From Ceratodon purpureus (taxonomy: Eukaryota > Streptophyta > Bryopsida > Pseudoditrichales > Ditrichaceae): a stretch of DNA of 64,000 bases. The position numbers were made by a program, and so were the translations under genes. The notes below the pieces were generated by a model that saw only the letters and a list, made by a program, of their open reading frames with translations, was not told where the DNA came from and searched no databases. The stretch is from contig CM026429.1 of NCBI GenBank assembly GCA_014871385.1, positions 16,410,751 through 16,474,750 on the forward strand. The letters are read 5' to 3'. Of the stretch, positions 25,112-34,671 are shown in pieces; the first letter of the stretch is position 1, and each line of letters begins with the position of its first letter.

Positions 25112-26764
25112 GAAATCGTTATCATAGGTACACGGTCCACTAAGCCTTAATGCTGACAGATCGATCGAGCTCCCAACGAGCAACTACAGTTTTGCTATAG
25201 AGTCTAGTAATATGAGACACAACAATAAATGCTGGTCAATTGCACTAGACTAGATCACTGAAGAAATTGCTTGAGATCTCAGCCTCATGGCTCAGACGGT
25301 GACCACTTCTATGCTCTATTTTGATCATACTTCAGAAAACTGTTCCTCGAAATACTTTCAACGGATTTACAATAGTTCGTTTCACCTTCTCGTCTTATCC
25401 ACTCCCCTTGGTTAACATCTCCGAAATACACCAGATCACATGAGATTGACCACGAAGTCTCAGTCAGAAGTATCAAGTTCACAACTTCACACACAAAACA
25501 ACACTTCGCACTAGAAACATCTGAAGCTAATTTATAATCTGATGCAGGGGTCACTAGAGTCGTTGCAGGAGTGTCGTCTCAAGGGCCTCTTTTTCAGATA
25601 TATTGCGTGAGCAATGCCTGATTTCATGGGCAGCGTATAGAGACTTTTGGGTGCAAAGAAATATTCGTGCATCCCGAAACAGTGATGATCGCTAGATTCC
25701 GGCTAGAATTTTTGAGAGCGGATATCAGGAATCAAAAGCAGTGATTGCTGTGACACATTCCCCTGCCGACTTCGGTAAGCATTGCGCCAAGTGCTTCAAA
25801 GTACTCGGTTCCATGGAGTTAGCCGGTCTCTCCATTGCCTGGGATTCGTATCGACCTATGGATTTGACCTTGTAAAACTTCTGCTTTGCAATCTTGCAGG
25901 TTGCGGACCATCTCCATTAAAATCCGGAAGCTGCTGAGCTTTACGCGGAGCTCTAATTTTATAATTCATCTCTATTACGTTCTTCTGCAGTGATGTTCAT
26001 GATTTTTGCACTCTTGGCTTGTAACTCGGGGACTACAGTATTAGCTCTCTGGTATGTTGTTGAGAATTTTAGTTAACTGATTAACATATACTGTCTTTGC
26101 CTAACTGGCCTCACTGGTCTTGATAAATTGCCAGAACAGTTTTCACACTTCAAATATTTAAAATATTTTTACTTTGCATTATTGGACTAAAATTACACTC
26201 GGAAACTACCGGTGCTGTGGTATATGCAGGCGGATTCGGCCGGATTGTCAAAATGACGAGGTGATTCGGAATACTACTAACATTCATAAACCAAGGAATC
26301 GTGGACAGAGTTTATAGAGAAATTTATCCACAACTTTGTTGAATCCACGACGATGACGAAGTCATTCTCCAACGCAATTCTACCCAGCTACTGTTATCAT
26401 TTTCCAAAAATCATTTTATTTTCTTCTTGTGATTTGGAACACAGACACAGTGTGGGGAGGTGGAGTGACGACATGTTCTCAAATTTTCCAAAAGACACAT
26501 GTCCATCTGATCTCAACCAAATATGTCGGTAACATGAACCTGAGAGAGCACATATTTGCCACTGACATGACTCTTTGCGATCTACGAAGAACCCATCAGT
26601 ACTTTGAAGCTTGTTCAAGTTTCAGAGTAAACACCCAACCAATTTCAGGTCTAACATTTGAAAACACATCAGTGTGCCGTATGAGTGCCTTCGCCTTTAA
26701 GAGCTCTCGTGTTCAATGTTGAAGGTGTTCAATGTTGAAGGTCAATTTTCCAGTTTGTGGATCT
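25112..26764. other. Upstream flank of the lectin kinase gene
   Basis: About 1.6 kb without a recognisable gene. It must contain the promoter and 5' UTR of the leftward kinase gene. Short open frames on both strands resemble nothing known. Confidence 0.4.
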
Positions 26765-26980
26765 TCTGCTTACAAAGCAGCATCGAGATATTTTGGCTTC
26801 AAGGATTGGTTCTTCTCCAAGGCCATCATCGCGGAATTCGTCGGCACCCTGCTCTTCCTCTCCATCACCCTCACTATCCTCGTTTAGCCACCCCCTCGCA
26901 ATCTGCCGCTTTGGAAACCGCCTAAGCCTTCGGAGGCGTCATCTTTGTCCTAATCTACAGCAATGTTGGCACCTCGGTAA
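26765..26980 (+). pseudogene. Broken aquaporin (PIP-like MIP family) fragment
   Basis: From 26801 the plus strand reads KDWFFSKAIIAEFVGTLLFL and continues SITLTILV before a TAG at 26885. This matches the first transmembrane helix of plant plasma-membrane aquaporins (typical core: A-L/I-IAEF-ATLLFLY-T). After about 40 bases, in a shifted frame from 26926, AFGGVIFVLIY appears, matching the helix-2 motif AFGGMIFVLVYCTAGISG. The region then decays. The NPA boxes and the remaining four helices are absent in the next few hundred bases, where the F-box gene lies on the other strand. It is therefore a short, frameshifted remnant. Family match is by motif recall and subfamily is uncertain. Confidence 0.75.
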
Positions 26981-27057
26981 TCTTTGCTGACAAATCGTTT
27001 CAAGAACTGGTTTGTTCAAATCATCTTATGAATATTGAAATATGGCAATTTCCCAAG

Positions 27058-28347
27058 CTATATAAGTTGCTCTTTGGGCACATAAACTAGTGCATGTGAC
27101 TGGGCATCCTTCTGCAATATGTCTCTGACACAGAGGTTCTGGTGAGTTGCCCAATAGCGGTGGTTCCGTAATTTCGTTTCTCTCAATGGATGTTCAGGTC
27201 TCAATGGATGTTCAGGTAAGATGTCCACAGTGGCGCTCACCACGTTGTAGATTATAACCTTTCCTGATGACTTTGAGAATAACACCACTGAGCTGCAGGA
27301 GCTATTGAAGTTCAAACGCAATGCCAAACAAGTAATGGCAAAATCATATTTATTGATTTGTTCACCAAAAAAGTGCGAGAGCGTTGATGCCGGGATTTGG
27401 AAGACAGTTCTGTATGTTTTCTCCGAAACTTGAATCTCAACCATCTCCAACATCATTGCACTTGAAGTAGATGAGGCAGAACGCCAGAACATGAACAACT
27501 TGCCGCTGCTGACCACGAGTTCCACGCGTTGCACTGCTGGAAGGTTTTCAAAAACCATGCTCCAAGTATCCTTTTCAATATCATACAACGCAAGAAAGCT
27601 ATCCCCCCATGAATCAGATGCAGTGAAAATTGCATACAAGCCTTGTTGGAACACTACAGCTGACGTTGCGGCGTTATTGTCCGAACCTTTCCTTGGCGGT
27701 TGACTTGCACAACGCCATTTGTTTGTAGATGATTCATACATCCACAAACACTTGTGAGAACAAATTAATCCAAAACCAGAGTTTTGAAATAGAAAGATTC
27801 TAAAGACGCGAGATCCACGGTCTACAGCCACCACCACTATGGAATGGTCCTTATCTTCATTTGGGTAAGGATTAAGCCTCCATCTCATCTTCAAAATTGG
27901 ATCAGACATTTGTATACAACAAACTGTTGGAGGGCCAAATACATATTTGATGTCCTCGTCTTCGACTGGACAACAAAACTCAGCAACAAGGCCGTCGCCC
28001 ATAGCCACATCTCTTGTATCAAACCCTTGGTCGACAGAGCCTTTGATCAAATACCAGCGCCTCTCGTCCAAATCTAGAAAACAAGTTGTTCCTCTCACAG
28101 AGCGGTCAATTCTGGTGTAAGAATGAAATTTAGTAGAGAAACACACTCCATGGCCACGTTCCTCCCAAGTCTGCTCGTAACAGTCATGGAAGCTAGAACT
28201 ACAGATAATGTGGTTCCACTCCTTACACACAGTCCGCATCCTACACAACACCGGCAAGGGCAAAAATGAAAGCACGCGTTCCATAACATCCAATGGCAGA
28301 TTGCTTTGCTGCACGCCATGGATTGAACTCAAACTAGGTCCAGCCAT
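27058..28347 (-). CDS. F-box protein, intronless, kelch/beta-propeller-like C-terminus
   Basis: Single exon, 429 residues. The N-terminus holds a clear F-box at about residues 16-57 (LPLDVMERVLSFLPLPVLCRMRTVCKEWNHII), which binds SKP1 in SCF ubiquitin ligases. The rest contains spaced WMYESSTNKWRC and LYDIEKDTWSMV segments of the kind seen in plant F-box/kelch and F-box-associated domains, predicting a beta-propeller that would recruit a substrate; the substrate is unknown. A tandem 18-bp repeat encodes PEHPLR twice near the C-terminus. The frame is open throughout with sensible composition, so I consider it a functional gene. The upstream neighbour on this strand is the SH3P gene 5 kb away; there is no evidence of functional linkage. 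Confidence 0.88.
   Translation of the reverse strand: MAGPSLSSIHGVQQSNLPLDVMERVLSFLPLPVLCRMRTVCKEWNHIICSSSFHDCYEQTWEERGHGVCFSTKFHSYTRIDRSVRGTTCFLDLDERRWYLIKGSVDQGFDTRDVAMGDGLVAEFCCPVEDEDIKYVFGPPTVCCIQMSDPILKMRWRLNPYPNEDKDHSIVVVAVDRGSRVFRIFLFQNSGFGLICSHKCLWMYESSTNKWRCASQPPRKGSDNNAATSAVVFQQGLYAIFTASDSWGDSFLALYDIEKDTWSMVFENLPAVQRVELVVSSGKLFMFWRSASSTSSAMMLEMVEIQVSEKTYRTVFQIPASTLSHFFGEQINKYDFAITCLALRLNFNSSCSSVVLFSKSSGKVIIYNVVSATVDILPEHPLRPEHPLRETKLRNHRYWATHQNLCVRDILQKDAQSHALVYVPKEQLI
27181..27216 (-). repeat. 18-bp tandem duplication in the F-box gene
   Basis: The plus-strand unit TCTCAATGGATGTTCAGG occurs twice without a gap (27181-27198 and 27199-27216). On the minus strand it adds a second PEHPLR. 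The two copies are identical, implying a recent event. Confidence 0.9.
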
Positions 28348-29692
28348 GACTATCTCTGCACACCATTACATTCCAACAAAATTACGTTACAACGCATTGA
28401 TGCAAAGCGCAATATATGATTTAGGGTTTACGAATCATTGCTAAAACAAAGTGCCGTACAAAACCCGCCTTTACCATCAACCAAACTCATTACAATCTGA
28501 GACAATGAAGAAATGGATATCAAAACAATTTTCTGAAACACTCCTTCCAGCATTCGCAATCCTCACAGATGACTAGATAGTAGACACCTTTGCAAGAAAG
28601 CCCTCTGCCAAATTTCAGATTTCCTTTGAAAGAATGCTCCAGCTCCGGTTTTACTAACAAGTCTAACTTGAGCACAAATCTTGAGATAAGACCCAACGCC
28701 ATACTCTTGATGTCCCGATCACATCTATCACGAATTCTAGGTCACCTTGACCTTATTCCCCAAAAACATACTACGATGTCAATTAAAACTCTGTTCAAGC
28801 CACCGTCCACAGACAAAATCCTTTGAAACTCCGAAAGGCTTAGAACGAAGCAAATAAGAGGCCTAAGAATGAAAGACGCTAAGCTCTGCTAGTGATGGAG
28901 TAGTGCCGTACGAAACCCACTAACTGCAAGACAATGTCACATTTCCCAAAAACCCTGACACCTTCAAAATGCCCCCAACCGATAAAGACTGTACAACAAA
29001 GCCAGTACTCACAATCGACACTCTCCAAATATTTCACACGGCACAATGCTCATTCACAGCTACCAAACACCCGATCAAAAACAGAACACAACCAAAACCT
29101 CTGTAAACAGAACCTCCAGCCAAAAGGCTACAGAATCAACACATCGCACCCTCCCACAACAAAACAACACCTAATCATTCACCTAACCCTCACTCTACAA
29201 TCCAACACTGAGAACCCCAAAATGCACAACATCGCACAACACCGCTGCATGTTATAATTCCCAAACGATGTACAAAATCCACAACACGCTCACCACTAGT
29301 CCTCCATATGCAAAACCACGCATATCACCATCACCACCATAAGCATGCAGTAACTACATGACTCCATGACACGACCATCACACCTCACCTCAACATAAGC
29401 CAAAGTCACACAACCACATCCAAACCACCTGTGAAGTCCAAAGCAAAACACCGGCCAAAGATAAATACCCCAGTGACTCCAGCTCCATCACAACACAAAT
29501 ACGATAGCTCCCATGGAACTTGGCATCATGCATGCATGCAAGCAAGCTGGAAACCCTAAGTTACCTGGCACTGGCACTACAATGCAATATATGCAGCGCT
29601 CGTTGGAAGCTCCGCACCCGAAAAACACACTCCATGCCAATTAAGATGCAGCGCTCAACTTCGTTGTACTTTGTCCATCCCTCCATCTGTTA
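28348..29692. other. Spacer upstream of the F-box gene
   Basis: A/C-rich sequence on the plus strand between about 28930 and 29500, with several AAACCC-like stretches. No gene is recognised. A CATGCATGCATGCAAGCAAGC stretch near 29531 is a small simple repeat. Confidence 0.4.
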
Positions 29693-29985
29693 AGGTACAA
29701 TGCTCTTAAACCGTCCGGCACCCCAAAACCGATCAGGCCCCATTCCTAGATTGTAAAAGAACAGATGTACCTCATTTGTACATTTGAGTAAGTGGGCGGT
29801 TTAAGGTCATGTACACTTTTGACTTCAGAAATTTCTAGCAAATTCAGCTTTTGCTATTTAATTGTGGAAATTTTTGCACTCACTCTCCCTCCTGTTTCCG
29901 CATCCAAGAAAAATTTCAAATAATAGACACGAAGTCGACAACAATGCTGAATCGCTTATTCGGACGGTTTAAGAGCATTGTACCT
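29693..29985. mobile_element. Inverted-repeat (MITE-like) element of 293 bp flanked by TA
   Basis: The left end at 29693 begins AGGTACAATGCTCTTAAACC and continues to 29717. Its exact reverse complement ends at 29985, giving perfect terminal inverted repeats of 25 bp. Both ends are bordered by TA (29691-29692 and 29986-29987), and TTA can also be read at both sides. No open frame for a transposase fits in 293 bp, so it is non-autonomous. A diverged copy of the right terminus (CGGTTTAAGGTCATGTACAC) lies inside near 29796. TA or TWA target duplications point to a Tc1/mariner-like or PIF/Harbinger-like origin; the sequence does not decide between them. Confidence 0.8.
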
Positions 29986-30174
29986 TACAGAGCTCATACC
30001 AAAGAGGTAAAGATGAATAATGAAAGTGTGTGTGCTCTTCCTTATTGCCTCATGGGCGGTAACTCCAAAGCCCTCAAGGCGATGACAGAGGGATTAACTG
30101 TGACTTCCTTGCTGTTCTACTCTACTTCAGTAAGTTGCATGTCGTCCCAATATTGTTTTCTACATATAATTGAA

Positions 30175-30348
30175 TCTAATTATACTTCTAATTATACTTC
30201 TAATTATACTTCTAATTATACTTCTAATTATACTTCTAATTATACTTCTAATTATACTTCTAATTATACTTCTAATTATACTTCTAACTATACTTCTAAT
30301 TATACTTCTAATTATACTTCTAATTATACTTCTAATTATACTTTAAAT
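30175..30348. repeat. 12-bp AT-rich minisatellite, about 14 copies
   Basis: The unit TATACTTCTAAT repeats from 30181 through 30336 almost without error (one T to C change near 30287), followed by a degenerate unit TATACTTTAAAT. The array is bracketed by a direct repeat TAATTGAATCT at about 30167 and 30368. On the plus strand one frame reads NYTS repeatedly, but that frame starts inside the neighbouring transposon and has no other support, so it is not called a gene. Confidence 0.9.
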
Positions 30349-30411
30349 TATATTTTACTTTTACTTTTAATTGAATCTCATTTGCACTTGGGAACCCCAA
30401 ATTCTGCATAG

Positions 30412-32265
30412 CTAAAGCTTACTTCAATACACTTTTGCTTTTTAAGAACACAATCTAAATCAAATCAAAATTAGAAAATTAAAGTATTATATAATAGTCA
30501 ATTAAAAATGGAAAGTGTTCATATTTATTGTTCAACTTTGAAAAAGTAATTTTAAAAAAACAACTGGAATCCATATGCATTGTTGTTATGAATGATTACT
30601 ATATATAAAGCTATATTCTCTTATTTATTTATATTCCTTTACATATTTTGTAAAAGAAATCGGAAATTCCATTGCAAAAATAAAATAAGGAGCCATCACT
30701 AGGATTCATTCTTATTTTGCTTTTCTTAGACGTGGAATTGAACGTATAACTTCACTACATGTTTTTTTAAGAAGATGTTTTTTGTACGACATTTTGTTTT
30801 CACTGAAATTTGAGTATTCAAATGTAGTGAATGTGTTTCCGCAGGCCTTTTGTGTCCACCAGATAACAGAGAATTCCTTGAGAAAGACTTCCTACATGTC
30901 ATTGTCTGGTTCAATGTACAAACAAGTTATATTGTTGATAAGCTTCATAACATTATATGCCAATTTTTTTTAGATGATTTTTTCTTCGATTACAAAACGG
31001 ATTAAGTATTTCCTTCCACAATATCAGAATGGGGTATAAGATGTGCAATCTCCCGAGGGTAAGTACAGAATCATATGTGACATATTTGAAATTAAGTAGG
31101 CTGCTGCTAGTGCATGTTTTGCGTAATTTGCTTATAAAGGACCATGAATCCACTCCAGGATCAAGAATGCTCACCTATGTAATTTCAGCAGTGTATACAT
31201 ACTTGTGCTTTCCACGTCACTTGTCACACTGAACACTGTCTGCCTCTGTTTCCTTTGATCGCTTCCTAATCCTTCAATGCCCCCCTGAAAATTTTATAAT
31301 GCCACCGTGGCATTATGTAACTTATGTAACGATGACTAACTCAGATAGGGATTAAATGAATTTTTAGGAAATTCGGAATATGAATTTCATCAGAAGAGAA
31401 AAAAGTAGTTGAATTGAGGAATACAAAATATACGACGTATAAAGATTTTTTCTAAGAATAAAGGTGTATTTATGAAGATAAAGAAAGTTGCATACGTTTT
31501 GGTGCATGACAAAGACGACTAAGTAAGGTAATTGTATAAACATTTACACAAAGAAGATAAGTGTAGCATATTGAAAACAATATTTTTATTAAGTTGAATG
31601 GATAAGAATGTTAATTAATATTTCTTTGCTAGACATTCCATTATTCTATGAAGTTCCAATCCAAACAGTCAAAGTAAATAGTGACGTCCATCCTTCAAGT
31701 GCTAAGAAGAAAACACCTAAATAAGCCAATTCTATAAGTTTTATAAAGAAAAGAAGAAGTTTTTTTAGCACCCTACCCTAAACGGTACATAAACTTTGAT
31801 CTTTTGTGGAATGAACATTTTGTACAAAAAGTTCTTTTTTGGAAAGTCTTGAAGATGACAACAAGTATTGAAAGAAAAATCTTAGAGGTAACAGATTATT
31901 TAGCATGGCTGCCTGAATTGCCCACAGAACACAAAATTCTATTTCCGATACCATAACTGTTTATTCAAATGTATAATATAAAAACAGTGTCCACCAGCTC
32001 AAGCGCCAACTTCTATGTCCACTAACAGGTATTTGTTTTTTTGCAACAACAGCACCACATGTGCATTCCACTTACCCATGTCAATCCCTCTGTCATTCGA
32101 CTTACCACGTCCAAATCAAGAGCTAGCTCCTACTGAACTGCCTGTTGAACCCACTAATTTCAAGACAAGAATGGTGAGAACATGTGAGATGAACATTCTG
32201 CATCAATAGCCTCTGAGTGACCAGTTGACATACATTTTTTCTTGAATCTCCAAGTCATGTGGATG
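30412..32265. other. AT-rich spacer
   Basis: No gene recognised. A 21-bp palindrome (ATAATGCCAC C GTGGCATTAT) sits at 31296-31316. Scattered short open frames show no family resemblance. Confidence 0.4.
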
Positions 32266-32279
32266 GTATCAGAGCTAGA
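32266..32279 (+). mobile_element. Primer-binding-site motif of an LTR retrotransposon (possible remnant)
   Basis: TGGTATCAGAGCTA matches the plant Ty1/copia-type primer-binding site, which pairs with the 3' end of initiator tRNA-Met (family knowledge: TGGTATCAGAGC). No paired long terminal repeats or gag/pol frame were recognised around it, so at best this marks a truncated element. A chance match is possible. Confidence 0.35.
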
Positions 32280-33504
32280 CATTCCCTACTCAATAAGAAC
32301 AAGTAACTGGAATTTTGTCCAGTTTTGATACCTGGTCGATCGAGCTTCTTGACACTTTCAAGCCGTATCTTCTAAGCTCATTAGGAATGAATGTTCAAGT
32401 CTAGGTTGCAGAATTGAAAACTATTTGATATTCTGTTATTCAAGTGAAAAGCTTGTGAAAAGCAAGTGTATCATTCCCCACCTGGCCCACTTGAGAATGA
32501 CATGCTGAGTGCGGTGTCTTACCAGCGCAATTCGGAAATTCTCTATGCAACTGATCGGCATTAGAACTTCGGGCAGCTTCTGCACTTCAACCTAGTGTGC
32601 ACCATCAAGTAAATCCAAGTAAACAACTTTGGATCACTACTACTCTGATCGGAGGAGGTCATTCTGGTAGACTGAGTGACAAAATGTCACTGTTTTACTT
32701 CAGGGATTCACAGGCAGCTCACCCACAGGGTCGGCGATTTCAGCTTAAGAAGCTTTGTAAGGCTCACGACTCTTCAGGGGCTGTCATGCTCCATTAAAAA
32801 GAGTTCATAATTTGCGACAGTTGACCCTCCATCGGCACTAAATGAATCGTCAATATACCCTCTCGTGGACACCTAGATTTTAACTTACTTTTAGTGGTTC
32901 CAATCTAAACATAATTGCAACTTCAAGACAACAATCTTTGAATGGAATGCCTTAAACCAAGAACTTCTAGTAAGTGACTAATTCATTACAGAACAGACTC
33001 TCTGAAACGCTCGAGGATGCAATTACGACATATTGGTTAAAATAGCAAGTTTCCATGTTCGAAAGGTCGTGCTAAAACTGAGGCAGATTTAGCCATCAGG
33101 TTTAGCATGGGCATCCAAAACTATGCCATAATAACACATAACAAAATTCTGCTGCAGCATTGACCTCTAAAGACTTGTGCTCATCGGTGACAGAATCAAA
33201 TCAATACAGAAAGAATGAGTCGGGGTTTCAGGGTTTAAGAACTTATCAGGTTTAGACGCCACATAGAAAACAATGCAGGTAATCTTATGCCGAATGGAGT
33301 GATACCAACAATGAATATGGTTGAAAGTCAACTTGAGATTGAAAGGTGACTTGTGACCATACAGGAGACCTAAACTAATGTATCTCCTCGAAGTCACTCG
33401 AGGAGTGAAAAAAATATTGGAACGACTGTAGACAGTGTACATTGAAATATGGCACCTGAAAATCTCGTCTAGGAAGTGCGCATTTATCAACCAAGTAAGA
33501 GATC
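32280..33504. other. Spacer downstream of the SH3P gene
   Basis: No gene is supported. It should include the SH3P 3' UTR near its right end. A 66-codon open frame at 32597-32797 resembles nothing I know. Confidence 0.35.
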
Positions 33505-34671
33505 TTATCTAGAACCATGACTGCTCCCCGACCTTCTCCGTCCTCTTCGCGTAGGTGGCTTCTTCTCAACGTATGTGGAAGGAAACCAACCCGATTCACC
33601 GTTGCATGATCCCTCCGACCAGCCAGACGAAGTAACCTGGCGTACAAGGACCTCGTCACCAATTGATATTGTCAACTCTCCCTCGTCCTCTCCTTCAAAA
33701 TCGTGTGTTGCTATTGCGTAGAAGCTTTGAGTCTCGACAGGACTAGGAACTTTGTCGTCGACTGTCTCTTCCTCGTAATCTCCATTCGCCGTATGGTAAG
33801 AATGACCGTAAGAAGATTCTGGTGGATCCACAGACATCTGCCTCACAGTAGTAGAAGGAGGGGTTGACTGCGAAGGAGTTTGTGGATAAGGAGTTGCGCC
33901 GTTAGAGGAGTTCCGAGAGACAGAGGTATTCGAGGATCTCTGTACCTCAGCTTCGATTTCATAATGAAGCTGGTCTAGAATGCCAGTGACGCGTTGAAAA
34001 TAGGCTCTTTCCGCATCAACCATTGTGAGCAACTTCTGAAGCGTGGTATTCTGTTGCTGGGATTCAACTACACTCATAGCAGATGTGGCATTCTTACCCA
34101 TAGTGTCCATTGCTGAGGTGAGTTCCTCCAGCTTATGTTCAGCAGCTTGTAGCTTGGCACCATAATCTGGATCTTTGTGAGGATCTTTGGTCTTCCTCCT
34201 GTTGACCTCCGAAACCTGATTAGTGGCATCTTCTCGCAAACGGTCATACTTTTGCTTCAGGTGTCGGGCATCCTCCAAAGGGGAACCGTGGACCATTGTC
34301 CTCAAAGGTTCTGCCACTTGAGTCGCGATGGATCGGTGAAAGTTTTCCCTCTCTTTCTCCATCTTATTCCTTGCCGTACCATACTGCCCAGTAGCCCTAG
34401 AGAGTGCCTCTTTTACACTAGGTCCCTCTGAACCATACTTCTTGCAATCTTCTGCAAGCTTATTCGAAATCTCAAGTTGCTTGTTACCTACGGTGATAAA
34501 ATTTTCAACTCCTTTTACAATATCCTTCTGAAAGTGCTTTCCAGCCCTAGTGGAAGTGAACAACCTCTCCAACTCCTGATGCTGAGCTGCATCCAGTCCC
34601 TCATTACCGCTTCCTCCGCTAAACTTTCTGTGTAGGTGGAAATCGAATTTCGGACCCTTCAGGAACGCCAT
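33505..34671 (-). CDS. BAR and SH3 domain protein of the plant SH3P1/2/3 family
   Basis: Single open frame of 388 residues. Residues about 20-250 are strongly helical and resemble the BAR-like region of Arabidopsis SH3P proteins: PLEDARHLKQKYDRLR, LEELTSAMDTMGKNATSAM, ESQQQNTTLQKLLTMVDAER and YFQRVTGILDQLHYEIEAE all have direct counterparts. A serine/proline-rich linker follows (about 255-315), then an SH3 domain at about 317-371 with ALYDF-like ATHDFEGEDEGEL, SGWSEGSCNGESGWFP and STYVEKK. A basic tail (RRGRRR) ends the protein. Family members bind phosphoinositides and act in clathrin-coated vesicle traffic, autophagosome formation and recognition of ubiquitinated cargo. Flowering-plant homologues have many introns, whereas this copy has none in its coding region. 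Confidence 0.9.
   Translation of the reverse strand: MAFLKGPKFDFHLHRKFSGGSGNEGLDAAQHQELERLFTSTRAGKHFQKDIVKGVENFITVGNKQLEISNKLAEDCKKYGSEGPSVKEALSRATGQYGTARNKMEKERENFHRSIATQVAEPLRTMVHGSPLEDARHLKQKYDRLREDATNQVSEVNRRKTKDPHKDPDYGAKLQAAEHKLEELTSAMDTMGKNATSAMSVVESQQQNTTLQKLLTMVDAERAYFQRVTGILDQLHYEIEAEVQRSSNTSVSRNSSNGATPYPQTPSQSTPPSTTVRQMSVDPPESSYGHSYHTANGDYEEETVDDKVPSPVETQSFYAIATHDFEGEDEGELTISIGDEVLVRQVTSSGWSEGSCNGESGWFPSTYVEKKPPTRRGRRRSGSSHGSR

Noticed and set aside
29851-30411. A 186-codon frame with thirteen NYTS repeats
   Set aside because: It starts within the MITE-like element and its only distinctive part is a 12-bp minisatellite; no other sign of coding.
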